Source: an uncultured Bacillota bacterium | GTDB taxonomy: Bacteria > Bacillota > UBA994 > UBA5500 | Assembly (NCBI GenBank): GCA_937874815.1 | Contig: CALNBW010000407.1 | Location: 1-16,273 of the forward strand | Direction of reading: 5' to 3' | DNA length: 16,273 nt | Part shown: positions 1 to 6,484 of the stretch, piece by piece | How the letters are laid out: every line of letters starts with the position of its first letter | Position numbering within the stretch: the first letter of the stretch is position 1 | The notes under the pieces: model-generated | Told to the model about the DNA's origin: nothing | Seen by the model: only the letters and a program-made list of their open reading frames with translations | Databases searched by the model: none | Position numbers and translations under genes: made by a program

Positions 1-216
1 GCACCGGCAAAGCAGCTGGAGCCAGTTACAGAAGCAGTAGAAGTAACTGAAGCGGATGATGCATTATCGCCGGTTACGGTAGCGGTTATTGCTAGCGCTA
101 TCGCGGCTTACTTGGGTCAGACTCCGGAGAACCTGAATGTCGTTGCTATTCGGCGCACTGGGTCAGGGCTTAGCCCATGGACTCTAAACGTTCGCCGCGA
201 GAGTATCCAAAATTAA
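1..216 (+). CDS. OadG-family small subunit of a Na+-pumping decarboxylase (3' end only)
   Basis: The window opens inside a frame that runs 71 codons to a TAA. The visible end has an acidic, Glu/Val-rich stretch, then the helical segment VIASAIAAYLG, a basic IRR motif, and a SPW...R ending. This C-terminal layout is typical of OadG / methylmalonyl-CoA decarboxylase delta subunits. These small proteins carry one N-terminal membrane helix (outside this window) and assemble the soluble carboxyltransferase with the membrane pump. The biotin-carrier gene follows after 25 nt, as in delta-gamma-beta decarboxylase operons. The N-terminus is missing, so the assignment rests on the C-terminal pattern and the context. 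Confidence 0.75.
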   Translation, partial: APAKQLEPVTEAVEVTEADDALSPVTVAVIASAIAAYLGQTPENLNVVAIRRTGSGLSPWTLNVRRESIQN

Positions 217-241
217 TGAGGCGAAAGGGGAACAGGCAACA

Positions 242-688
242 ATGAGCAAGATGTTCCGTATTACGATCAATGGCGAAACTTATGAGGTAGAAGTGGAAGA
301 TTTGGGCGGCGATGCCCCTGTGCGTCGTGCCCCAGTAGCTGCGGCTCCTATTAGCACCCCGGCAGCTGCTCCGGTAAGTGTTCCGCAGCCTAAGGCTGCA
401 GCACCTGCTGCACCGGCTAGCGCTCCGGCACCCAAGCCAGCGGCCAAACCGGCTGCTAAGCCAGCTGTTGCCGGCGCTGAAGATGTCACGGCACCTATGC
501 CTGGCACCATTCTAGATGTAAAAGTTAACGTGGGTGATGCAGTACAAGCCGGTACGACGGTCCTGATCTTAGAAGCAATGAAAATGGAAAACGAAATTGC
601 GGCTCCTGCTGCTGGAACCGTTAAGGCTATCCACGTGAGCAAGGGGGCAGCCGTTAACCCGGGTGACGTCCTCATCACGATTGGTTAG
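242..688 (+). CDS. Biotin carboxyl carrier subunit of a Na+-translocating decarboxylase
   Basis: This 148-residue protein has three parts: a short beta-rich N-terminus (1-25), a flexible Ala/Pro/Lys linker (about 26-78), and a biotinyl domain (80-148). The biotin attachment motif EAMKMEN is at 111-117, so K114 is the predicted biotinylated lysine. The family's biotinyl domain shuttles CO2 from the carboxyltransferase to the membrane beta subunit, where decarboxylation drives Na+ export. The ATG is preceded by AAAGGGG. The gene lies between the OadG-like and OadB-like genes, matching gamma subunits such as MmdC or GcdC. Which acyl-CoA or oxo-acid the complex uses is decided by the alpha subunit, which is upstream of the window. 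Confidence 0.93.
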   Translation: MSKMFRITINGETYEVEVEDLGGDAPVRRAPVAAAPISTPAAAPVSVPQPKAAAPAAPASAPAPKPAAKPAAKPAVAGAEDVTAPMPGTILDVKVNVGDAVQAGTTVLILEAMKMENEIAAPAAGTVKAIHVSKGAAVNPGDVLITIG

Positions 689-708
689 CCCCGAGGGGAG
701 GGCATAAT

Positions 709-2100
709 GTGATCTGGCAGACTTTAGTTGACCTTTGGTATTCGACTGGCTTTGCCAACATGACCATTCAGAACTTCATTATGATTGGCATAGCCTTGTT
801 TCTCATTTATCTGGCTGTTGCCCGTGACTATGAGCCACTCTTGCTGCTACCGATTTCTTTCGGTATGCTGCTTGCCAACTTACCATTAGGTGGTCTGATG
901 CAAGGTCCGACTACTAAGTTGGATGGTCTGCTCATCATCTTAGAGCAGAAGGGGCTGCTTACCGCAGCCATGGTTGCTGACATTCAGGCCGCTGGTGCCG
1001 ATGGGCTTGGCCAACTTGTGCAGATGCTGGCTAGCTCTGGAGCAATTGAGCCAGCTGCTCTAGAATGGGTCATTGGCAAAGGGCCATTAGCTTTGGATGC
1101 GCTTGTCAGTGTGCTGAGTAGTTTTGAAGTGCTCTCGCCAGCAGACGTGGCTCAGTTTGCCGCTTATACGCCGTCGTCTGGTGGGTTGTTCTACTACTTG
1201 TACCAGGGCGTCAAGCTTGGCATCTATCCACCACTGATTTTCCTTGGTGTTGGTGCCATGACCGACTTTGGGCCGTTAATTGCCAACCCGAAGACGTTCT
1301 TACTCGGTGCCGCCGCCCAGTTTGGGATCTTCTTTACCTACATCATGGCAGCAACCGTATTTGGTTTCACGCCGCAAGAGGCGGGAGCAATTGGCATCAT
1401 CGGTGGTGCCGATGGCCCAACAGCCATCTATACCGCCATACGCCTAGCGCCGCACCTCTTAGCTTCGATTGCGATCGCAGCTTACTCTTACATGGCTTTG
1501 GTGCCGATCATTCAGCCACCAATCATGCGCGCCTTAACCACTAAGGAAGAGCGCGAGTGTGTCATGGATCAGTTGCGTGTTGTTTCTAAGAAAGAAAGGG
1601 TTGTCTTCCCAATCTTAGTTACTATCGCTGTCGGACTGCTATTACCCGACGCAATTCCCCTGGTGGGCATGCTCATGCTTGGTAATCTGATTCGCGAGTG
1701 TGGCGTGGTTGATCGCTTGTCCAAGACAGCTCAAAACGAGCTCACTAACATCATCGTGATTTTCCTAGGCTTAACTGTTGGTGCAACTGCCAGTGGTGAT
1801 ACCTTCTTGCGTCCACAGACGTTATACATTGTCGCCCTCGGTCTAGTCGCCTTCGGCATTGGTACTGCATCAGGCGTACTACTGGGCAAGGTAATGTATA
1901 AGACATCCGGTGGCAAGGTCAATCCTCTTATTGGCTCGGCTGGTGTTTCTGCTGTACCAATGGCAGCTCGCGTTTCTCAAATAGAGGGACAGAAAGCTAA
2001 TCCTAGAAACTACCTGCTCATGCATGCTATGGGACCTAACGTAGCAGGTGTTATCGGCTCAGCCGTTGCAGCGGGTGTACTCATATCGGTGTTAGGCTAA
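709..2100 (+). CDS. oadB: Na+-translocating decarboxylase beta subunit (membrane Na+ pump)
   Basis: This 463-residue integral membrane protein decarboxylates carboxybiotin and exports Na+. It starts at GTG. Family motifs are intact: GVGAMTDFGPLIANPKT (181-197), GGADGPTA (232-239), the PIIQPPIMRALTTKEER stretch (about 266-282), and NPLIGSAGVSAVPMAARVSQ (405-424). As I recall them, the functionally important Klebsiella OadB residues D203, Y229, N373, G377, S382 and R389 map to D235, Y261, N405, G409, S414 and R421 with a constant offset of +32, so the pump should be active. Residues of about 66-157 form a long, mildly acidic helical stretch absent from short beta subunits of about 375 residues. 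The gene starts 20 nt after the biotin carrier. Confidence 0.95.
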   Translation: MIWQTLVDLWYSTGFANMTIQNFIMIGIALFLIYLAVARDYEPLLLLPISFGMLLANLPLGGLMQGPTTKLDGLLIILEQKGLLTAAMVADIQAAGADGLGQLVQMLASSGAIEPAALEWVIGKGPLALDALVSVLSSFEVLSPADVAQFAAYTPSSGGLFYYLYQGVKLGIYPPLIFLGVGAMTDFGPLIANPKTFLLGAAAQFGIFFTYIMAATVFGFTPQEAGAIGIIGGADGPTAIYTAIRLAPHLLASIAIAAYSYMALVPIIQPPIMRALTTKEERECVMDQLRVVSKKERVVFPILVTIAVGLLLPDAIPLVGMLMLGNLIRECGVVDRLSKTAQNELTNIIVIFLGLTVGATASGDTFLRPQTLYIVALGLVAFGIGTASGVLLGKVMYKTSGGKVNPLIGSAGVSAVPMAARVSQIEGQKANPRNYLLMHAMGPNVAGVIGSAVAAGVLISVLG

Positions 2101-2132
2101 TATAGGACAAAGCCTACCTAGTTGAATTCATA

Positions 2133-2158
2133 GCGGCCTCGTGCCATTACGGGGCCGC
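2133..2158 (+). other. Intercistronic stem-loop between oadB and pduL
   Basis: GCGGCCTCGT (2133-2142) pairs with ACGGGGCCGC (2149-2158) through ten base pairs, one of them G-T, closing a 6-nt loop. No T-run follows, so it is not a typical intrinsic terminator. It ends 12 nt before the pduL ribosome binding site and may act as an mRNA processing or stability element that separates expression of the pump from pduL. Confidence 0.5.
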
Positions 2159-2185
2159 CTCTACTGCAAGAGGGGAGGCGAGCAG

Positions 2186-2758
2186 ATGAAACCGATAATC
2201 GTTGGCGTGTCTAACCGCCATCTGCATCTTTGCCAGGCTGATCTGGAGACCCTGTTTGGCCCTGGTCATGAGCTTACAGTCTTAAAAGATTTGGGGCAGC
2301 CGGGGCAGTATGCTACGGAAGAAATGGTCACTTTAGTTGGTCCTAAGGGTAGCATTCCCAACGTACGTGTCCTTGGTCCAGTGCGGTCCCAGACCCAAGT
2401 AGAAGTCGCTATGACCGACGCCTATCGTCTGGGGGTTAAACCCCCATTACGTGACTCGGGTAACCTGGAAGGTGCTGCGCCTATCACTATCGAGGGCCCT
2501 TGTGGCAAAGTGGAGTTGGGCGCTGCAGTGATTCTGGCTTGGCGCCACATCCACATGCACACCAGTGATGCAGCTGCCTATGGGCTTAAGGATAAAGACA
2601 CGGTGCAGGTGCGCACAGGGGGCGAGCGCGGTGTCATTTTCGAGAACGTGCTGATACGGGTCAGAGATAATTTTGCCCTAGAAATGCACGTCGATACCGA
2701 TGAAGCCAATGCGGCCTTACTGCGCAACGGCGCAGAAGTGGAGATCATTAAGCCTTAG
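2186..2758 (+). CDS. pduL: PduL-type phosphate propanoyltransferase
   Basis: PduL converts propionyl-CoA (or acetyl-CoA) plus phosphate to the acyl-phosphate, the step before kinase-driven ATP formation. I chose the ATG at 2186 because AGGGGAGG lies 7 nt upstream; an in-frame GTG at 2141 falls inside the preceding hairpin. The product is 190 residues. Zinc and active-site residues are present: H12 and H14 in RHLHL, E73, H121 and H123 in RHIHM, and H168 in LEMHVDTDEAN. These match my recollection of R. palustris PduL H48, H50, E109, H157, H159 and H204 with a constant offset of -36. The roughly 36 missing N-terminal residues correspond to the microcompartment-targeting extension, so this enzyme is probably cytosolic. 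It sits just downstream of the decarboxylase operon. Confidence 0.93.
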   Translation: MKPIIVGVSNRHLHLCQADLETLFGPGHELTVLKDLGQPGQYATEEMVTLVGPKGSIPNVRVLGPVRSQTQVEVAMTDAYRLGVKPPLRDSGNLEGAAPITIEGPCGKVELGAAVILAWRHIHMHTSDAAAYGLKDKDTVQVRTGGERGVIFENVLIRVRDNFALEMHVDTDEANAALLRNGAEVEIIKP

Positions 2759-2789
2759 TTGATTGGTCAAATAAAGGGTTGTTGAAAAA

Positions 2790-2860
2790 GGGCGGCGGGA
2801 TACTTACTTAGAGCACAGGAGCAGGCTCCAATCGTGCTTACAGCAAGTACCCCGCCGCCC
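2790..2860 (-). repeat. Structured hairpin repeat, copy 1 (also likely terminator)
   Basis: This is a 71-nt hairpin element. Arms 2790-2799 and 2851-2860 pair perfectly, and pairing continues inward to about 2808/2842. The 41-nt interior (2807-2847) is identical to copy 2 at 5441-5481. Inside it, AGCAC/GTGCT and GGAG/CTCC form a second and third stem. On the minus strand the element starts 26 nt after the stop of the TauE/SafE gene and is followed by TTTTT (2789-2785), so it can end that transcript. Two A-C mismatches in the plus reading become G-U pairs on the minus strand. No known RNA family is recognised. Confidence 0.75.
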
Positions 2861-2886
2861 TAAGTCGTTGCGGCCCCTTTTGCTAG

Positions 2887-3246
2887 CTAGTGTTTCTGTT
2901 TGGGGCTAACAGTAAGCTGGTAAATCCCCATTGCTATCAAGTAGACGGCGAAGATCTTGCGTAGCAGCGTCGGCTGCAGCGTGAGGGCCAACTTGGCACC
3001 GAGGAAAGAGCCAATTACTCCACCGATGGCCAATTTTGCTGCCAATTTCCACTGTATATTACCGTATCTGAGATGCGTCAAGATAGCTAGAACAGAGGTG
3101 GGCAGGAAGATAAACAAGGAGATACCTTGCGCCACGTGCTGGGGCGTGCCTTGAATGAGTACTAACCCGGGCACCAGTAGGGTGCCTCCGCCAACTGCCA
3201 GTCCAGCCAAGATGCCGGACAAGAGCCCTAGAATTGTGACAAACAT
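2887..3246 (-). CDS. TauE/SafE-family half-length permease, second half
   Basis: This 119-residue hydrophobic protein has the TauE/SafE (DUF81) repeat pattern: GGGT.L.P near residues 19-26, then TPQH.A, SLF.FLPTS, and a GNI motif, followed by two more membrane segments. Family members are about 250 residues with two such repeats and export sulfite, sulfoacetate or other organic anions; the substrate here is unknown. Its ATG directly follows the TAG of the upstream half in the same frame (TTCTTC-TAG-ATG). No good ribosome binding site is seen, so translation probably depends on coupling to the upstream gene. It could be a natural two-gene transporter or one gene broken by a nonsense codon. Confidence 0.85.
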   Translation of the reverse strand: MFVTILGLLSGILAGLAVGGGTLLVPGLVLIQGTPQHVAQGISLFIFLPTSVLAILTHLRYGNIQWKLAAKLAIGGVIGSFLGAKLALTLQPTLLRKIFAVYLIAMGIYQLTVSPKQKH

Positions 3247-3606
3247 CTAGAAGAACATGCGTAGCCCAGCCACTAACATGAACAGGGCGAAGCCTTTGCG
3301 CAGTAAGCTGGGTCGGCAGTAATTCATAAGAATGGCACCGATGACAGCGCCGATTGAGGTAGCTAAGGCCAGGCCAAGTAAGGACCGAATATTGATGTTA
3401 CCTTGCTGATGGTAGACGAGCATACTGACCAATGAGGTCGGTAGCACTATCAGTAAGCTGGTAGCATGAGCCTGATGTTGTTTTACACCCAGCAGATAGA
3501 CCATAGCTGGAATGAGTATTGTCCCTCCGCCAATCCCTAGTAACCCGTTTACTACCCCTGCCACTACGCCGATCAGGCCATAGGTTAGCCAAGATTTCTT
3601 CTGCAT
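3247..3606 (-). CDS. TauE/SafE-family half-length permease, first half
   Basis: This protein is also 119 residues and equivalent to the downstream half. The N-terminus GLIGVVAGVVNGLLGIGGGT is the classic first DUF81 motif, followed by KQHQAHATSLL, LPTS and a GNI motif. GGAGGGGTG lies upstream of the ATG with good spacing. The two halves together would give a protein of normal family length. The gene follows the ZIP transporter by 54 nt on the same strand, so the four minus-strand membrane genes may be partly cotranscribed. Confidence 0.87.
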   Translation of the reverse strand: MQKKSWLTYGLIGVVAGVVNGLLGIGGGTILIPAMVYLLGVKQHQAHATSLLIVLPTSLVSMLVYHQQGNINIRSLLGLALATSIGAVIGAILMNYCRPSLLRKGFALFMLVAGLRMFF

Positions 3607-3660
3607 GCGTTCACCCCTCCATGCTGTAGGTATGCCCTAAAGAACGGAGGAAGATGATGA

Positions 3661-4389
3661 TTAGAGCACTGTCAGAATAATGGCGAACCCGAGGGTGATA
3701 CCGAGCGATGTAAACAAGCGGGAAGAATCATGGGAGGTAGGAATGAGTTCGTCCGCCACTACGAATACCATGGCCCCAGCGGCAAAAGCCAAACTGATGG
3801 CAATCGCCTGGGGTGAGATCTGCAGGAGTGCTAAACTCAGTAAAGTACCGAGGGGTGTAACCAAAGCTACAATCAGGCACAGAGCCAGAACTTGAGCTGG
3901 TTTCCAGCCACCGTAGAGCAGGGGCAAAGACAAGCCAATTCCTTCAGGGATGTTGTGTAGCCCAATAGCTAGCGCCAACATCGTGCCTAGTTCTTCTGTA
4001 GCGGCAAAACCAGCGCCGATAGCCAAGCCCTCAGGTAGATCATGCAGGGCAATACCCAGAGCAACTAGGATGCCCATGTGGATAAATGAATCACGACGGC
4101 CATTGCCCCTTATCTTACCCCGGCGTCGCCGGGCCATGCTGTTACCAATAGCCGCTAGAAGGAGGACGCCTAGGGCAAAGCCAATGATGGTGGACAGGCG
4201 GGTGCCCTGCTCTAGGGCAGCCGGTAGCAGATCAAGGGCTACCACTGCCAGCATTACCCCTGAAGCCATCCCTAACCAAAAGGCTAAAACACGATCATTA
4301 GGGCTGCCCATGAAAAGTACAATCACTCCGCCGATTACAGTCGCCAGACCGGCAAGTAGGCTAGATAGCAGTACCTGTGGCACTTGCAT
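3661..4389 (-). CDS. ZIP-family divalent metal transporter
   Basis: This is a 242-residue ZIP (ZupT/GufA-like) permease, a family that imports Zn2+ and other divalent metals. The metal-site signatures are HDLPEGLAIG (116-125) and HNIPEG (145-150), with a conserved DELIP near 213-217. A basic cytoplasmic loop (about 86-100, ARRRRGKIRGNGRRD) separates membrane segments 3 and 4, as in the family. The frame extends far upstream, but that part overlaps yitT and a hairpin and looks non-coding. The ATG at 4389 has GGGAGG only 2 nt upstream; the GTG at 4383 (8 nt spacing) is an equally good start. Confidence 0.9.
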   Translation of the reverse strand: MQVPQVLLSSLLAGLATVIGGVIVLFMGSPNDRVLAFWLGMASGVMLAVVALDLLPAALEQGTRLSTIIGFALGVLLLAAIGNSMARRRRGKIRGNGRRDSFIHMGILVALGIALHDLPEGLAIGAGFAATEELGTMLALAIGLHNIPEGIGLSLPLLYGGWKPAQVLALCLIVALVTPLGTLLSLALLQISPQAIAISLAFAAGAMVFVVADELIPTSHDSSRLFTSLGITLGFAIILTVL

Positions 4390-4400
4390 TGCCTCCCTTG

Positions 4401-4437
4401 GCAAATAAATAAGCGAGACGCGTTCCCCGTCTCGCTT
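4401..4437 (-). terminator. Hairpin terminator after yitT
   Basis: On the minus strand AAGCGAGACG and CGTCTCGCTT form a 10-bp stem (4437-4411) with a 7-nt loop, followed by ATTTATTTG. The T-tract is interrupted, so termination may be partial and allow read-through into the ZIP gene, whose ribosome binding site follows at once. Confidence 0.65.
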
Positions 4438-4468
4438 AAGCCTATTCTTGTCTGCTACCAGACATGCC

Positions 4469-5326
4469 TTAAAATGTGGTCGAGAGGTCCTGAAAACCCT
4501 CTCCCAAGACCTCACGAGCATCCATGACGATGACGAAGGCCTGTTCATCTATGGCCTGCACTAGGGTTTTTACAGTGATTATTTCAGGACGGCTTACCAC
4601 CACTAGCAGTGTCTTTTTAGGTTGGCCGCTAAAGCTGCCCTCGCTGTGCAAGTATGTAACCCCTCTTTCCAATTCGTTCATGATCTGATCAGCGATGGCT
4701 TCACCGGCGTCAGAGACAATAAGGAGGGCCTTAACGCCGAAGAAGCCTTCTTGAACATAGTCAATGACGCGGGTGCACACAAAGATAGATAAGAGCGCAT
4801 ACATGGCTAGATCTGGCCCAAAGACAAAACCAGCACCGCCAACAATCAGGGTATCGATTAAGAGCAGGGCGGTCCCGATAGGCAGACCTGTCAAGCGGCG
4901 CAGCAGCCCCGCTGCCAAGTCGGTTCCTCCGGTAGAACCACGGGAGCGGAAAACGATGCCGATACCAATACCGGTGACTACACCGCCATAAAGAGCCCCC
5001 AGGACAGGATCATCCGTCCAGGGAGTAATATTGCTGGTAGCGTAAACCCAGCCCGAGGTTGCTAAGCCACCAAAGACGGAGAACCAGCTAAAGCGCCAAC
5101 CAATCACAAAACCACTGATAAGTAAAAGTGGAATATTAATCAGTAGCAGAGTTAGGCCTGGTTCAAAGCCAGTGAGATGATAGACGATAGTCGCTATACC
5201 GGCGGCACCACCGGCTGCAATCCGGTTGGGAACCTGCAGTGCATTGACACCGAGGGCAGTGACAAATGAACCGAACAGGATGCCTATATACTGAGTCACG
5301 GTACGTACAATGCGTTTGTGTTGCAT
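4469..5326 (-). CDS. YitT-family membrane protein (DUF161 + DUF2179)
   Basis: This 285-residue protein matches the YitT family: several N-terminal membrane segments (about 10-30, 55-75, 80-97, 107-127, 150-170), the family signature GSTGGTD at 130-136, and a soluble C-terminal DUF2179 domain (about 200-276) with GVTYLHSEGSF and the ending VIVMDAREVLGEGF. The family's transport role is not established, so no substrate is assigned. GTGAGG precedes the ATG. The gene sits just downstream of the transketolase terminator, so it must have its own promoter or rely on read-through. Confidence 0.92.
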   Translation of the reverse strand: MQHKRIVRTVTQYIGILFGSFVTALGVNALQVPNRIAAGGAAGIATIVYHLTGFEPGLTLLLINIPLLLISGFVIGWRFSWFSVFGGLATSGWVYATSNITPWTDDPVLGALYGGVVTGIGIGIVFRSRGSTGGTDLAAGLLRRLTGLPIGTALLLIDTLIVGGAGFVFGPDLAMYALLSIFVCTRVIDYVQEGFFGVKALLIVSDAGEAIADQIMNELERGVTYLHSEGSFSGQPKKTLLVVVSRPEIITVKTLVQAIDEQAFVIVMDAREVLGEGFQDLSTTF

Positions 5327-5368
5327 GCCGGCCTCACTCCCAACTGTTTACTAGCTAATAGTTTACCA

Positions 5369-5405
5369 TAAAATATAAAAACCGTGCAGCCCAAGCTACA
5401 CGGTT
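5369..5405 (-). terminator. Intrinsic terminator of the transketolase operon
   Basis: The minus-strand reading gives AACCGTGTAGC, loop TTGG, GCTGCACGGTT: an 11-bp stem (5405-5380) with one G-T pair, followed by TTTTTATATTTTA. It lies about 125 nt after the transketolase stop and just before yitT. Confidence 0.85.
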
Positions 5406-5424
5406 CTGCGAGACTGCTGGCATA

Positions 5425-5494
5425 GGGCTGCGGGGTGTTGCTTAGAGCACAGGAGCAGGCTCCAATCGTGCTTACAGCAAGCACCCCGCAGCCC
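5425..5494 (-). repeat. Structured hairpin repeat, copy 2
   Basis: This 70-nt element has the same 41-nt interior as copy 1 (identical at 5441-5481). Its closing stem pairs GGGCTGCGGGGTG (5425-5437) with CACCCCGCAGCCC (5482-5494). Relative to copy 1, the pair 2794/2856 (G-C) is T-A here (5429/5490), and 2802/2848 (A-T) is G-C (5437/5482): both partners changed together. On the minus strand it lies 34 nt after the transketolase C-subunit stop. Unlike copy 1, no T-run follows; a separate terminator lies at 5369-5405. Confidence 0.75.
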
Positions 5495-5528
5495 CCTGTT
5501 GTTTTTCGGCTGAAATAGGTGTGGTTCT

Positions 5529-6464
5529 CTATTTGCGCTTCAATACTTTCTGCACTGCAGCCTTAACCTCTTTATGTGTTAGGCCATATTTTACTGCCAG
5601 TTCACCTGGTAAACCTGACTCACCAAAAGTATCCATAATGCCTACCATTTCTACCGGCACGGGGTTATGCTTCACTAGCACTTCAGCCACCGCGCCGCCA
5701 AGGCCGGCATTGATTTGGTGCTCTTCCAGCGTCACGATGGCGCCAGTTTCAGCTGCAGCCGCTTGAATAGCCTCTGCGTCGATTGGTTTGATGGTATGCA
5801 TGTTGAGCACGCGGCAAGAAACGCCCTCCTGGGCCAGCTCGTCTGCAGCCAACAGTGCCTCATAGAGCACTGGCCCACAACCGATGATTGTTACATCGGA
5901 GCCTGCGCGCAGCACGTTGGCCTTGCCTAATTGCCAGGGGGCTGTCTCCTCAGTGAACACGGCTGTAGCATCGCGCGTAAAACGCAGGTAAACCGGGCCA
6001 TCAATCGCTGCAGCACCCAGGGTAGCTTTGCGCGCTTCAATGGCATCGCAGGGTACGACCAGTCGCATATTTGGTAGCACGCGCATCAGAGCTATTTCTT
6101 CAAGTGCCTGGTGCGTAGCACCATCTGGCCCAACAGAAATGCCGCCATGCATGCCGCAAATCTTCACGTTGAGATTGGCATAACAGATAGTGGTGCGGAT
6201 TTGCTCCCAAGCTCTGCCTGAGATGAAAACACCATAAGTAGTAGCGAAGGGTGTTTTCCCACCCATGGCTAAGCCCGCGGCCGTGCCTAACAAATCTTGT
6301 TCGGCAATGCCAATGTCAAAGAAACGTTCCGGGTACTTATCCCGAAACCAGTTAGTGCGTGTGGACATGGCCAGGTCGGCGTCCAACACCACCACATCGG
6401 GATTAGACGCGCCGAGTTGCAGTAAAGCCTCGCCATAGCCATCTCTAGTAGGTTTTTTGATCAT
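5529..6464 (-). CDS. Transketolase, C-terminal subunit
   Basis: This 311-residue subunit carries the pyrimidine-binding and C-terminal transketolase domains. Landmarks: GIAEQDLLGTAAGLA (52-66), where E55 is the catalytic Glu that activates thiamine diphosphate; the FATTYGVFISGRAWEQIR stretch (73-90); and GATHQALEEIALMR with H118. The C-terminal domain spans about 190-310. With the N-terminal subunit it forms an enzyme that moves two-carbon ketol units in the non-oxidative pentose phosphate pathway. GGAGGAGG precedes the ATG, and the gap from the upstream subunit is 20 nt. Split transketolases are common in Bacillota and archaea. A specialised sugar role (for example apulose phosphate) cannot be excluded, but no sugar-catabolism genes are adjacent. 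Confidence 0.94.
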   Translation of the reverse strand: MIKKPTRDGYGEALLQLGASNPDVVVLDADLAMSTRTNWFRDKYPERFFDIGIAEQDLLGTAAGLAMGGKTPFATTYGVFISGRAWEQIRTTICYANLNVKICGMHGGISVGPDGATHQALEEIALMRVLPNMRLVVPCDAIEARKATLGAAAIDGPVYLRFTRDATAVFTEETAPWQLGKANVLRAGSDVTIIGCGPVLYEALLAADELAQEGVSCRVLNMHTIKPIDAEAIQAAAAETGAIVTLEEHQINAGLGGAVAEVLVKHNPVPVEMVGIMDTFGESGLPGELAVKYGLTHKEVKAAVQKVLKRK

Positions 6465-6484
6465 GAATTTTAACCTCCTCCAGC

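Noticed and set aside
2141..2185. Longer pduL starting at GTG 2141, giving an N-terminal extension
   Set aside because: The GTG lies inside a 10-bp hairpin, has no ribosome site, and the added residues do not resemble a targeting helix. ATG 2186 has AGGGGAGG at 7 nt.
2186..2758. Part of a bacterial microcompartment locus
   Set aside because: PduL lacks the N-terminal encapsulation extension and no shell proteins are present.
3950..4408. 152-codon plus-strand ORF opposite the ZIP gene
   Set aside because: It is antisense to a clear ZIP transporter, Arg/Pro-rich and without a family pattern. The same applies to antisense frames at 280-678, 5521-5766, 8306-8602 and 11790-12299.
2790..5494. The two hairpin repeats as a CRISPR or composite transposon boundary
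   Set aside because: The copies are 2.6 kb apart, in the same orientation, with ordinary genes between them and no transposase or spacer pattern.
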